DNA of 64,000 nucleotides from Bacteroides sp. GTDB lineage: Bacteria; Bacteroidota; Bacteroidia; Bacteroidales; UBA7960. Each line of letters opens with the position of its first letter. Position 1 is the first letter of the stretch. The stretch lies in contig JAZBOS010000010.1 in NCBI GenBank assembly GCA_036351255.1, positions 1-64,000 of the forward strand, read 5' to 3'. The position numbers and the translations under genes are program-made. This document shows, in pieces, positions 26,511-35,641 of this stretch. The notes below the pieces were generated by a model. That model searched no databases and had not been told where the DNA came from. It was given only the letters and a program-made list of their open reading frames with translations.

Positions 26511-28289
26511 TTATTCTTCCGAGAACTCGAGCAGGAGGCTGCGGTAGATATTGAATACATTGGAACGCGACACATAGCCCTTGTATTTGCCATCGTGCAG
26601 CACAGGCATATTCCACAGGCCGCTGTCGCGGAATTTCTGCATCACAGTTTCCATGGTGTCGCTGAGGTTGACCGTGGCGCGGGGATAAAACATCAGGTTG
26701 CGGACCTTCAGCTCGTCGTATTGGTTGCGGTCGAACATGATCTCGCGCACATCGTCGAGCCAGACGATACCCAGGAAGTTGTTGTCGGGGTCGAGCACCG
26801 GATAGATGTTGCGGTGCGACTTGGCAATGACCTTGACCAATTCACCCAGGCTCATTTCGGGGTCCACGGTATCGAGGTTGGTTTCAATCACCGATTCCAC
26901 GTTAAGCAAGGTCAACACATTTTGATCCATGTCGTGGGTCAGGAGTTCGCCCTTTTCAGCCAGGTTCTTCGTATAGATGGAGTGGGGCTGGAAATAATGT
27001 GCGGTAAGGTATGAGATGGAAGCGGTGATGATAAGTGGGATAAAGAGCTCATAGCCCCCAGTAATCTCGGCGATAAGGAAGATGGCCGTGAGTGGGGCAT
27101 GCATCACCCCGGCCAGCAGACCAGCCATTCCCACCAGGGTGAAGTTATATTCGGAGATCTTCAACCCACTGTAGGTGTTGATCAGACGCGCGAAAATGAA
27201 CCCTGCGATGTTGCCCACAAAGAGGCTCGGAGCAAACACCCCGCCGACTCCGCCGGCGCCGGTGGTGAGCGCCATGGCAACGACTTTCAGGAACAGCACA
27301 CACACCAGGAACCCGATGAACAGCAAGCCGGAACGGTCGACCAGGTGGCCAAAGGGGCTTTCCAGCAGCAGTTGCTCGGGCTGGCCCGACAGCATGCTGC
27401 GCATGGTGAAATAGCCTTCGCCAAAGAGCGGCGGGAAGAGAAAAATCAGGACCCCAAGCACAAGTCCCCCGATCATAAGCCTTTCGAAAGGTTTGGTGAA
27501 ATTTTTCATCCTGCCTTCCACCTGGCCATTCATCCAGGTGAAATAAATGGATATCATGCCGGTAAATCCGCCAAGGATGATATAAAAGGGGATGGCCCCG
27601 TAATTGAAGGTATCCTTGAGGGTAAAGTAAAACTCGACGCCTTCGCCCAGGAAGAATGCGGAGAAGATGGCGCCGGTCACGGTGGCGATGAGGAGGGGGA
27701 TAATGGAGGCCATGGTCAGGTCGAGCATCAGGACCTCGAGGGCAAAGATAAGGCCTGCGATGGGCGCCTTGAAGATGGCAGCAATGGCAGCTGCCGAGCC
27801 ACAGCCGATGAGCAGGATGGTGCGCTTATGGCCCAGCTTGACCGCTTGTGCCACATTGGAACCGATGGCCGCACCGGTAGAGACGATGGGCGCCTCCATG
27901 CCCACCGAGCCTCCAAAGCCACTCGTGAAGGTACAGGCGACCACTGAGGACCAGGTGTTGTGCAGCTTCATCACCCCCTTGTTGCGTGAAATGGCATAGA
28001 GGATGCGCGAAACCCCGTGGCTGATGTCGTCGCGGACGATGTGGCGGATAAAAAGTACGGTGATCAGGATGCCAATGAGGGGGAACACAAGGAAGAAGTA
28101 GTTTTCCATGTGCTGCCCGGGGATGCGGCGCACCCAGCCCTCGAAATAGTGTACCCCTGTTTTCAGCACCACCGCAGCAATGGCAGCCAGTAAGCCAATG
28201 ATCATTGACAGGATGAGCAAAAAGTTGCGTTCGCTGAGGTGCTTCTGCCGCCAGATCAAAAACTTGTCAACCCAAGGCTGGAGTTCCAT
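26511..28289 (-). CDS. ClC-family chloride channel/antiporter with CBS domains
   Basis: A 592-residue protein: about ten or more membrane helices (22-440) forming a ClC pore, then two CBS domains (about 455-590) that usually bind adenine nucleotides. The gating glutamate is present (GMEAP at 130-134, family GxEGP, Glu132) and GVGGVFAPSLFVG matches the GGxFxP signature. The anion-filter segment that reads GSGIP in E. coli ClC reads SHGVS here (90-94), so the central serine is replaced by His. The gating Glu suggests proton-coupled antiport, but transport mode and ion cannot be set from sequence. It is a lone gene, followed by the palindrome at 26324. Confidence 0.92.
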   Translation of the reverse strand: MELQPWVDKFLIWRQKHLSERNFLLILSMIIGLLAAIAAVVLKTGVHYFEGWVRRIPGQHMENYFFLVFPLIGILITVLFIRHIVRDDISHGVSRILYAISRNKGVMKLHNTWSSVVACTFTSGFGGSVGMEAPIVSTGAAIGSNVAQAVKLGHKRTILLIGCGSAAAIAAIFKAPIAGLIFALEVLMLDLTMASIIPLLIATVTGAIFSAFFLGEGVEFYFTLKDTFNYGAIPFYIILGGFTGMISIYFTWMNGQVEGRMKNFTKPFERLMIGGLVLGVLIFLFPPLFGEGYFTMRSMLSGQPEQLLLESPFGHLVDRSGLLFIGFLVCVLFLKVVAMALTTGAGGVGGVFAPSLFVGNIAGFIFARLINTYSGLKISEYNFTLVGMAGLLAGVMHAPLTAIFLIAEITGGYELFIPLIITASISYLTAHYFQPHSIYTKNLAEKGELLTHDMDQNVLTLLNVESVIETNLDTVDPEMSLGELVKVIAKSHRNIYPVLDPDNNFLGIVWLDDVREIMFDRNQYDELKVRNLMFYPRATVNLSDTMETVMQKFRDSGLWNMPVLHDGKYKGYVSRSNVFNIYRSLLLEFSEE

Positions 28290-28386
28290 TGCTTTGAACG
28301 TGTGAAAATGAAAAGGCTAATATCTTAAAAATTATCGGAAAGAAAAATTAATTTCCTATTGCAGATGAGCTAATTCTTAGTTCGTG

Positions 28387-28422
28387 GTTATCATTGTTGT
28401 CAAAGTTGTCAAAGTTATCATT
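28387..28422. repeat. Four 9-bp units between ClC and uvrC
   Basis: GTTATCATT (28387-28395), GTTGTCAAA (28396-28404), GTTGTCAAA (28405-28413) and GTTATCATT (28414-28422) form an A-B-B-A array with a 9-bp period. The + strand frame through it encodes a valine/isoleucine-rich start that looks membrane-like, but the rest of that frame is only a shadow of uvrC. Confidence 0.8.
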
Positions 28423-28517
28423 GTTTTGAGACACCAGATCCTGGACCCGGTTTTTCTCTCCTGTCAAATTCCTTATAGAAAAAAAGGATATTGCCGGAAA
28501 GGGAAAAAAGAAAACAA

Positions 28518-30332
28518 TTATTCCTTAAAGAAGGCCTTAATAATATTGGCTTTTGCCAGCCCGACAGCTTTTTCAAGCGCTTCATCCGTGGCGCGCTTGA
28601 TTCCTGCCACTGATTTGAAGGTATTCAGCAGGATTTGCTCGGTTTGGGGGCCAATGCCCTTGATATCTGCCAGTTGTGATTTCAGGCTGCCTTTCTCGCG
28701 GCGTTTACGGTGGTGGGTGATGCCGAAGCGGTGGGCTTCGTCGCGCAGGTGCTGGATGACCTTAAGGGTTTCCGATTTCTTGTCGATGTATATCGGGATG
28801 CTGTCGCCGGGAAAATAGATCTCTTCCAGGCGCTTGGCGATGCCGATGACGGGCACTTTTCCTCGCAAGCCAAGGCTTTCGAGGGCTTCCACAGCGGCGC
28901 TGAGCTGTCCCTTCCCCCCATCGATCACCACCAGGTCGGGCAAAGGCTGACCTTCGGCCAGCAGACGCTTGTAGCGGCGCGCCACCACCTCTTCCATACT
29001 GGCAAAGTCGTCGGGGCCCTCCACAGTTTTGATGTTAAAATGGCGGTAATCTTTCTTGCTGGGACGGGCATCGCGAAATACCACCATGGCCGCCACGGGA
29101 TAGGTGCCCTGGGTGTTGCTGTTGTCGAAGCATTCGATGTAGGCCGGCGCTGAGGGCAGGTGCAAGTCTTCCTGCATCCGTTTCAGGATGCGGCGGGTGT
29201 GGCGCTCGGGATCGACCAGCTCCTTCTGCTTGAGCTTTTCCAATCGGAAATATTTTGCGTTGCGTTCAGAGAGTTCGAGCAGCTTTTTCTTGTCGCCCCT
29301 TTGTGGGATGGTAAAACGCAGGCCTGGCACAGGGATGGAAGGCTTGAATGGCACCACCGACTCAACGGCCTGGCTCTGGAAGCGCTGCCGCAACTCAACG
29401 ATAGCCAGCTCGAGCAGCTCGGCATCAGTTTCATCCAGCTTCTTGCGCACCTCGAGGGTGTGCGACTGGACCACCGCGCCATTGATCACCTTCATAAAGT
29501 TGACATAGCCCGATTCCTGGTCGCTGATGACTGAGAAGACATCGACATTGGTCACCGACATACTCACCACCGTCGATTTGCTCTGGTAGTGCTCGAGCAT
29601 TTCAATCTTTTGCTTGACCATCTGTGCTTTTTCAAATTCAAAAGCCCCGGCATAAGCCTTCATCTTTTCCTTGAGCTGCGCCTTCACCTCCACCAGGTTG
29701 CCCTTGATGATCTGCTCGATCTGATCCATGGTCTCCTGGTAGTCTTCCGGCGATTGCAGGCCTTCGCAGGGTCCCAGGCAGTTGCCCAGGTGGTATTCGA
29801 GGCAGACCTTGAATTTGCCAGCGCGGATGTTCTCGGGACTGAGGTTGAGGCGGCAGGTGCGGTACTGGAAGAGCTGGCGGATGAGGTCGAGCAGGGCGTG
29901 CATCATCTTGCCCGAAGCATAGGGGCCGAAGTACTTGCTGCCGTCGCGCACCACATTGCGTGTGGTAAAGATGCGCGGGAATGGCTCATTTTTGATGCAG
30001 ATCCAGGGATAGGTCTTGTCATCCTTGAGCATGATGTTGTAGCGCGGCTGATACTTTTTGATGAGGTTGTTCTCAAGCAGCAGTGCATCGAGTTCGCTGT
30101 CGACAATGATGTGACGGATTTCGGCGATGCGTTTCACCATTACCTTCACCTTGCCGCTGTCGTAATGGTCGCGGTTAAAGTACGACGCGACCCTTTTCTT
30201 CAGATTTTTGGCCTTGCCGATGTAAATGATGCGGCCTTGTTCGTCATAGAACTGGTATACGCCCGGCTTCCCTGGAAGGGTCTTCAGGGCCAACTGGATC
30301 TGTTCGTTATGCTTTGGTTCAGGGCTTTTCAT
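28518..30332 (-). CDS. uvrC: UvrABC excinuclease subunit C
   Basis: A 604-residue nuclease that cuts on both sides of a DNA lesion in nucleotide excision repair. Domains: GIY-YIG nuclease (about 12-95, GVYQFYDEQGRIIYIGKAKN) for the 3' cut, a Cys-rich region (CRLNLSPENI, then CLEYHLGNCLGPC) now known to bind an Fe-S cluster in UvrC, a UVR motif, an RNase H-like domain for the 5' cut (IECFDNSNTQGTYPV, VVIDGGKGQL) and a C-terminal helix-hairpin-helix pair (LADIKGIGPQTEQILL). ATG at 30332 is preferred over the upstream alternative 21 bp earlier. It follows the radical-SAM/TIGR03915 pair on the same strand. Confidence 0.97.
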   Translation of the reverse strand: MKSPEPKHNEQIQLALKTLPGKPGVYQFYDEQGRIIYIGKAKNLKKRVASYFNRDHYDSGKVKVMVKRIAEIRHIIVDSELDALLLENNLIKKYQPRYNIMLKDDKTYPWICIKNEPFPRIFTTRNVVRDGSKYFGPYASGKMMHALLDLIRQLFQYRTCRLNLSPENIRAGKFKVCLEYHLGNCLGPCEGLQSPEDYQETMDQIEQIIKGNLVEVKAQLKEKMKAYAGAFEFEKAQMVKQKIEMLEHYQSKSTVVSMSVTNVDVFSVISDQESGYVNFMKVINGAVVQSHTLEVRKKLDETDAELLELAIVELRQRFQSQAVESVVPFKPSIPVPGLRFTIPQRGDKKKLLELSERNAKYFRLEKLKQKELVDPERHTRRILKRMQEDLHLPSAPAYIECFDNSNTQGTYPVAAMVVFRDARPSKKDYRHFNIKTVEGPDDFASMEEVVARRYKRLLAEGQPLPDLVVIDGGKGQLSAAVEALESLGLRGKVPVIGIAKRLEEIYFPGDSIPIYIDKKSETLKVIQHLRDEAHRFGITHHRKRREKGSLKSQLADIKGIGPQTEQILLNTFKSVAGIKRATDEALEKAVGLAKANIIKAFFKE

Positions 30333-30407
30333 AGGGTGCCGGGTCTGCCCCACAAATTTGGGGATTTTTTTCCAAACCTGGGGATCATTCCTGGCCCTGA
30401 CAACAAT

Positions 30408-31214
30408 CTATTTCAGTTTGCCTGCTTGGTTCTTTTCGGGGAGGTATTTCCAGTACCGGCGGGGCATCAGATTGGTCATCTGCTTGTGATTCTGCCTTTC
30501 AAGAATGTTGACGGCATCGTAATATTCCTTCCACAGGCGGCTGTAGAAATCTTCGTCTAGGGCCTTGACTTCGCTGGCCACGTTGCCTGCATTGAAGTCG
30601 ATGCGGTGATTTTGCAGCACCACCTCCTGCACCGTATGGAGGTCATAATAGATGCCGTAGTTACGCTTGGTGTCATAGATAATCCATTGCTGACCTGAGA
30701 AGCGTGCCCTGAAATGGCGAGCCAGCAGGCGGATGATGTTGTGGTCGGGGTCGATAGGAGCGAAGAACATCCCGTCGGCGGTTTCCTGGAACCTCACGAA
30801 GCCGTGGAAGCGGTGGACTTCCTTCTTGACCTTACGGGCGATCTGCACCAGCTCGAAGACCTCATCATCCAGCATATTCTGCCAGTAGCGCCCGTTGGGA
30901 TCGTTGAACAACTTCACCAGGTAACGCAGTAACAGCAGTTCCACCCCGGGCAGCTCCGACAGAAATGCCACATGGACAAGGCTTGCATTGCGATGTGAGG
31001 AGCGCTGGATGATGCCGTTGCGCACCCGCTCAGCACGGTTGGGATGGGTTTCCACCTCGATTTGCTCGCCAATAAGCAGTTGTGATGGCCTGCTGGCTGG
31101 CACCAGGGCCTGTGGGATGGTGCGCCGCTCAAAGGCCTCAAACACGGCGCAGAGGAAGCCTTCGAAGCTGCCATCGTAAATCAGGCTGAGCGGGGAGGTT
31201 TCCATCTCAGGCAT
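30408..31214 (-). CDS. TIGR03915-family DNA metabolism protein (DUF4130)
   Basis: A 268-residue soluble protein. Segments SLIYDGSFEGFLCAVFEAF at the N-terminus, RFQETADGMFFAPIDPDHNI in the centre and LWKEYYDAVNILERQNHKQM near the C-terminus are the signature of a family nearly always encoded with a radical SAM partner (TIGR03916). The central segment resembles a uracil-DNA-glycosylase-like fold, and the family is predicted to take part in DNA modification or repair; no activity is established as far as I know. It overlaps its partner by 8 bp, so the two are translationally coupled. Confidence 0.85.
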   Translation of the reverse strand: MPEMETSPLSLIYDGSFEGFLCAVFEAFERRTIPQALVPASRPSQLLIGEQIEVETHPNRAERVRNGIIQRSSHRNASLVHVAFLSELPGVELLLLRYLVKLFNDPNGRYWQNMLDDEVFELVQIARKVKKEVHRFHGFVRFQETADGMFFAPIDPDHNIIRLLARHFRARFSGQQWIIYDTKRNYGIYYDLHTVQEVVLQNHRIDFNAGNVASEVKALDEDFYSRLWKEYYDAVNILERQNHKQMTNLMPRRYWKYLPEKNQAGKLK

Positions 31215-32457
31215 GTTCGAAGAGGTTTAATTGAACGACTTTTGGATTGACGGAAGGCGACAATTTGCGCCTGAGATAAACCGGGTCGATGTCCCTGAGA
31301 TGCAAGGGCAGTTCGCGGCAGGTGATGAAATAACGGGCGCGGTTGAGGGCCACACCCATGCGCTTAAGGTGTGAGAAGGTGATGCTGCCAAAGCGGCGGT
31401 TGGCGATGATGAGTTTTGCTGAGCGCACCCCTATGCCGGGCACCCTAAGGATCATCTCATAGGGGGCTGCGTTCAGGTCGACAGGAAAGAAGCTTGGATT
31501 ACGCAAGGCCCAGGCCAGCTTGGGGTCGAGATTGGGGTCGAGGAAGCTATGGCGGTCGTCGAGGATCTCGTCGAAGCGAAACTGGTAGAAGCGCATCAGC
31601 CAGTCGGCTTGGTAGAGACGGTTCTCGCGCACCAAGGGCGGCTTTTGAATGGCCGGCAGGCGGCTGTCGCCGGGGTTGACGGGCACGAACCCAGAATAGT
31701 AAACGCGCTTGAGATTCTGTTGCTTATAAAAGCCCGACGCCAGGCGAAGGATGTCGAAGTCGCTTTCGGGACTGGCGCCCACGATGAGCTGTGTACTTTG
31801 CCCGGCAGGCGCGAAGCGGGGCGCCTTGCGGTACTTGCGGCGTTCTTCCTTATTGAGTTCAATACCCTGATGGATCTGGTTCATCGGGCTGAGGACGCTG
31901 CTGAAGTCCTTCTCGGGGGCCAGCAGCTTCAGGTTGTTCTCGGAGGGAATCTCGATGTTGACGCTGAGACGATCGGCCCAGAGACCGGCTTCAGCCACCA
32001 GTTCAGCACTGGATCCGGGAATGGCCTTCATGTGGATGTAGCCGTTGAAGTGATGCTCGCTGCGCAGCTTGCGGGCCACAGCAATGAGGCGCTCCATGGT
32101 ATGGTCGGGGCTTACCACCACCCCTGAGCTGAGAAAAAGACCCTCGATGTAATTGCGACGGTAGAAGCTGAGGGTCAGATCGACCAGCTCATCGACGGAG
32201 AAGGAGGCCCGGGGCAGGTCGTTGCTTCGGCGGTTGATGCAATAGGCACAGTCGTAAATGCAGTAGTTGGTGTAAAGGATTTTGAGCAGGGAGATACAGC
32301 GGCCATCCTGGGTAAATGAATGGCAGACACCTGCCCGGGCAGCATTGCCCAGGGCTCCATCCTGGGCGGGACGCGTGCTGCCGCTGGAAGAACAGGACAC
32401 ATCGTACTTGGCTGCATCGGCCAGTACCTGTAGCTTTTTAAGCACCTGTTCCTTCAT
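31207..32457 (-). CDS. Radical SAM protein of the TIGR03916 DNA modification/repair family
   Basis: A 416-residue radical SAM enzyme. The cluster-binding CxxxCxxC is CIYDCAYC (Cys66, Cys70, Cys73), in a frame of LKILYTNYC...INRRSND. A helix-hairpin-helix of DNA-binding type lies near the C-terminus (MILRVPGIGVRSAKLIIANR, about 338-357). Iron-sulfur radical chemistry plus an HhH is why the family is predicted to act on DNA. It is the first gene of a pair with the DUF4130 protein and is followed by uvrC, also a repair gene. Reaction unknown. Confidence 0.88.
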   Translation of the reverse strand: MKEQVLKKLQVLADAAKYDVSCSSSGSTRPAQDGALGNAARAGVCHSFTQDGRCISLLKILYTNYCIYDCAYCINRRSNDLPRASFSVDELVDLTLSFYRRNYIEGLFLSSGVVVSPDHTMERLIAVARKLRSEHHFNGYIHMKAIPGSSAELVAEAGLWADRLSVNIEIPSENNLKLLAPEKDFSSVLSPMNQIHQGIELNKEERRKYRKAPRFAPAGQSTQLIVGASPESDFDILRLASGFYKQQNLKRVYYSGFVPVNPGDSRLPAIQKPPLVRENRLYQADWLMRFYQFRFDEILDDRHSFLDPNLDPKLAWALRNPSFFPVDLNAAPYEMILRVPGIGVRSAKLIIANRRFGSITFSHLKRMGVALNRARYFITCRELPLHLRDIDPVYLRRKLSPSVNPKVVQLNLFEHA

Positions 32458-32589
32458 TGGCTTAGGTCTGAAAATGATTAGAATTTAATCAAATGGAAAC
32501 GCTAAAATATATGCATTATCAGTAAGAAAAGGAAATCTTTTTGCCTGAAACAGCTCCCTAAATGGCAAGATTTTTGATCAGATTCACAT

Positions 32590-32633
32590 CGAGGAAAAAA
32601 GAAAACCGCCGGGGCACAAAGGCCCTGGCGGTT
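32590..32633 (-). terminator. Rho-independent terminator of the metal-linked TonB receptor gene
   Basis: On the minus strand a 12-bp stem (32622-32633 with 32604-32615, one G-T pair, 6-nt loop) is followed by TTTTCTTTTTTCC. It lies 24 bp past the TonB receptor stop codon. Confidence 0.88.
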
Positions 32634-32656
32634 CACCGGGATTGCAAAAGACCTCA

Positions 32657-34903
32657 TTACCTGTCGATGGCGTATCGCAGTCCGAGGTAAAACATACGGC
32701 CCATGATGGGGCCCCAGATCATGGAGCCGTCGAAGTATTCGCCGAAGGGGTCGGCAGAGGCAATGATGGGGTTCTTTTGCCTGAAATTGGTCAGGTTTTC
32801 ACCTCCCAGGTAGAGGTCGAAGTCCCTGAGGCGGTAGGTCACTTGTCCGTGAAGGATGGTATAGGCAGGCGATTGTTCAGGCATCCGGAAGGCCTCGGGC
32901 AACATCGCAGTGGAAGGGATGCGGCTGGGACCATTGAACTGGGCCGTAAGATCGAACTGCCAGCGGTTGCTGCGTGTGGCATAGGAGCCTGAAAGCAAGC
33001 CCTTGTAACGATTTACAAAGGGTTTGGCATCGAGCAGCCCATTGATGGTGGTCTTCACGTCGGTGAGGCGGTAGGCTGCCGTCATCTCCAGCCGGCGGAC
33101 AGGCTCGAAACTCATCTCCAGCTGGACATTGTTGGCAAATGAACGTCCATCTAGGTTGTAAAATCTGGCTTCCGACAGATCGGCATCCACATCGACGATG
33201 AGCTGATTCTGAAAGTCGGTGCGGTAATACTCGGCGGTGAGGGAGGCATCGTTGCCAAACAGGAAGAGGTTGCGCGTGACGCTTCCCCCGTAATTCCAGG
33301 CCCTTTCGGGTTCGATTTCCTCAAGCACCCGAATGCGGCGGTTGCTTACCAGCAGTCCGGTATTCTCGGCAATCAGGTTAGGGACCCGGAATCCGCTACC
33401 GGCCGATGCACGGAAGGTAGTGTGTTCACCCGCCTGGTACCTCGCGTGAAAACGTGGCGTGAGGAAGGCGCCATACAGGTTGTGGAAGTCGGCACGCAGC
33501 CCGGCAACAAGGGTGAAGTGCTCACCGCTGGTCATTGTATACTGCCCGAACACGCCCGGCACTGTCTCGCGGCGGTCGAACAGGCTGTCGGCAAGGGTTT
33601 CGCGGTAATCATCGAACAGGAAACTTGCGCCCGTAGTAAAACGATGGTTTGGATTCCCGGCGATGGTATTTTCAAACAGGATATTGGCATAGAATGTATT
33701 CTGGGTGCCATCGTAAGTGGTCAAGCCATAGTTAGAATCGTGGCTGTGATGCGAGAAGTCGAACTGGGTCCCCAGGCTCGCATCGGGCATATTGCGAAAG
33801 AAAAAGCCCGTCTTGGCGAAGGCTTCGTAGCGGCGGGTATTGACGCCAAAGCCATAGGCGTTGAGCGAGCCCCAGTCCTCCTTGTCGTGGAAGAAGGATT
33901 GCTGGCCGCCTTCACGGTCTTCCTGCATCAGCCTTACCCCAAACTGAGACTCCATGATGCCCGGGCGATCATAACGGTAACGGTTGATCACGTTGAACTT
34001 TTTCACCAGGGGATGATCTAGGAAGGAGTCGTGGTTGTGGTCGATGGTGTTGTTGAGGAACTCGCCGTGGGCCATCACCATTGTATTCCAGCGGGGGCCG
34101 AGGCTGAGGGTTGCGTTCACCGTGCTTTCGAGTCGACCGAAGTCGTTGCCATAAAAGTTATAAAACAATCTTTCGGCAGTCTCAGGTTTTTTCAGTTCAA
34201 CATTGATCTGCCCGGTGATGGACTCGTAGCCGTTGATGACGCTGGCTGCGCCTTTGGACACCTGAATGGACTCCATCCAGGGGCCAGGGGTGTAGCTCAG
34301 CCCAAAAGGCTGTCCCAGCCCCCTCAGGGTGGGCATGTTTTCGGTGAGGATCTGGCTGTAGATGCCGGCCAGGCCCAGAAGTTGGATCTGCTGGGCACCT
34401 GACACAGCATCGCTGTAAGCTACATCGATGCTGGCGTTGGTTTCAAAGGCTTCCGAGAGGTTGCAGCATGCGGCACGCTGCAGTTCGCTTTCGGTGATAA
34501 CCTGCGTCAGCACCGGCTCAAGACCTGAGTAGTGCGCGCCAGGTTTGCGGCCCGCCACCACCACCTCATCGAGCTGACGGGCGGTTTCGAGCACTACTGA
34601 CACCTCGGTGTCGGTGCCGGTGATGGTGAGGGTATCGCTTTCGTAACCAATGTAACTGACTACCAACGCATGGGGCAGAAGGGCTGGTTTCTCCAGCACG
34701 AAGCGGCCCTCCATATCGGTAGCCGCACCTTGCGTGGTGCCCAGCCATACCAAATTGGCACCCACCAGGGGTTGGAGATGGAAATGATCCCCATGGGCCT
34801 GGCTTTCCATCACCACCCCCCTAAGAAGGTTGTCCTGGGCCCGCAAACCGGAAGCAACCAGTGCGAGCAAAACAAAAAACAGGATATTAATCTGGTTTTT
34901 CAT
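32657..34903 (-). CDS. TonB-dependent outer-membrane receptor, probable metal uptake
   Basis: A 748-residue receptor. A signal peptide (ILFFVLLALVASGLRAQ) is followed by a carboxypeptidase-regulatory-like domain (about 25-110) that contains the His-rich loop HGDHFHLQP, then the plug (about 120-230, VTQVITESELQRAACCNLSE) and a 22-strand-type barrel ending in GLRYAIDR. ATG at 34903 is chosen because the longer frame would begin at a TTG inside the HMA gene. It is the last gene of an operon with two heavy-metal-associated proteins and a Cys-rich secreted protein, so transport of copper or a similar soft metal (or a metal chelate) is inferred. Confidence 0.85.
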   Translation of the reverse strand: MKNQINILFFVLLALVASGLRAQDNLLRGVVMESQAHGDHFHLQPLVGANLVWLGTTQGAATDMEGRFVLEKPALLPHALVVSYIGYESDTLTITGTDTEVSVVLETARQLDEVVVAGRKPGAHYSGLEPVLTQVITESELQRAACCNLSEAFETNASIDVAYSDAVSGAQQIQLLGLAGIYSQILTENMPTLRGLGQPFGLSYTPGPWMESIQVSKGAASVINGYESITGQINVELKKPETAERLFYNFYGNDFGRLESTVNATLSLGPRWNTMVMAHGEFLNNTIDHNHDSFLDHPLVKKFNVINRYRYDRPGIMESQFGVRLMQEDREGGQQSFFHDKEDWGSLNAYGFGVNTRRYEAFAKTGFFFRNMPDASLGTQFDFSHHSHDSNYGLTTYDGTQNTFYANILFENTIAGNPNHRFTTGASFLFDDYRETLADSLFDRRETVPGVFGQYTMTSGEHFTLVAGLRADFHNLYGAFLTPRFHARYQAGEHTTFRASAGSGFRVPNLIAENTGLLVSNRRIRVLEEIEPERAWNYGGSVTRNLFLFGNDASLTAEYYRTDFQNQLIVDVDADLSEARFYNLDGRSFANNVQLEMSFEPVRRLEMTAAYRLTDVKTTINGLLDAKPFVNRYKGLLSGSYATRSNRWQFDLTAQFNGPSRIPSTAMLPEAFRMPEQSPAYTILHGQVTYRLRDFDLYLGGENLTNFRQKNPIIASADPFGEYFDGSMIWGPIMGRMFYLGLRYAIDR

Positions 34904-34910
34904 GGATTCA

Positions 34911-35123
34911 TTAGTTTTCAAACAAACGGTACTCGCCTATGTCTTCCAGAATGGAATTCAGCTGGGAGGTGTCAAGGGATTGTTTTGCCAGGATCTCAAC
35001 AGTTGCAGAGGGAAGATCCACCATCACCTGCTCCACACCGGGCACATTGGCCAGGGCCTTCTGAACCCGGTTCACACAGGCGTTGCAATGCAAACCGGTC
35101 ACTGAATAGGTTATTTTTTTCAT
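34911..35123 (-). CDS. Heavy-metal-associated (HMA) domain protein, copper-chaperone-like
   Basis: A 70-residue single-domain protein with the ferredoxin-like HMA fold. The metal site is GLHCNACVNRV (His-Cys-x-x-Cys, residues about 12-16), followed by the typical VPGVEQVMVDLPSATVEI strands. CxxC HMA proteins carry Cu(I) or other soft metals in the cytoplasm; canonical CopZ has Met before the first Cys, and here it is His. It sits 7 bp upstream of the TonB receptor and 8 bp after a secreted HMA protein, clearly one operon. Confidence 0.85.
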   Translation of the reverse strand: MKKITYSVTGLHCNACVNRVQKALANVPGVEQVMVDLPSATVEILAKQSLDTSQLNSILEDIGEYRLFEN

Positions 35124-35131
35124 AGGTCCGT

Positions 35132-35533
35132 TTACTCTTCGTTATGCAATTTGTTGTTTTTAAGCATATCAGGATCCCTGGGATACTTGCAGCAACTGTG
35201 CAGCTTGGTATAGGTTTCCTCATCCGTGATGAAATGCTCGGTATCGTGGCCCACCTTGGCAATGGCACGCTCGATGGCTTCCTGATTGGTCCGGTCGGCG
35301 CGATAGTTTACCGAGAGGAGTTGTTTCTCCTGGTCCCAACTGGCGGAGCGAACCCCGCGCACGCTATAGGCAGCGTTCTCGATGCGATCCTTGCACATCC
35401 CGCAAAGGCCCAGCACCTTGAATTCGGCATCTACCTTGCCTTCGCGGACGGTTTCCTGCGAAAATGCCGGCGATTGAATACCTGAAAATAGAACAATGAA
35501 AAAGGTGATTATTACAGATGAAATAGCTTTCAT
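35132..35533 (-). CDS. Exported HMA-domain protein
   Basis: A 133-residue protein with an N-terminal signal peptide (SVIITFFIVLFSGIQSPAF), so probably periplasmic. An HMA-like domain follows with LGLCGMCKDRIENAA (CGMC), then a C-terminal tail with LHSCCKYPRDPD that could add metal ligands. It lies 8 bp before the cytoplasmic HMA gene and 108 bp after the Cys-rich protein gene. A periplasmic metal-handling role is inferred from domain and operon. Confidence 0.8.
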   Translation of the reverse strand: MKAISSVIITFFIVLFSGIQSPAFSQETVREGKVDAEFKVLGLCGMCKDRIENAAYSVRGVRSASWDQEKQLLSVNYRADRTNQEAIERAIAKVGHDTEHFITDEETYTKLHSCCKYPRDPDMLKNNKLHNEE

Positions 35534-35641
35534 AAGATTTAAATTTTTGACGTGAAAAATGAATTGGATACAAATAGGGAAATCCTTTCGATGCCAGCGG
35601 CAGGAAAGGATCAGGTCAGACTGCCGGAGAGACAGCCTGAT

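Noticed and set aside
27099..27947. A 282-residue charged open frame opposite the ClC gene
   Set aside because: Very His/Glu/Gly-rich composition typical of the complement of membrane-protein codons; shadow of the ClC gene.
28384..28818. Open frame starting with a Val/Ile-rich, membrane-like N-terminus
   Set aside because: The start is just the 9-bp repeat array translated, and the rest is a shadow of the uvrC 3' end.
29589..30560. A 323-residue open frame on the + strand opposite uvrC
   Set aside because: Antisense shadow of uvrC with no recognisable motif and no upstream start signals.
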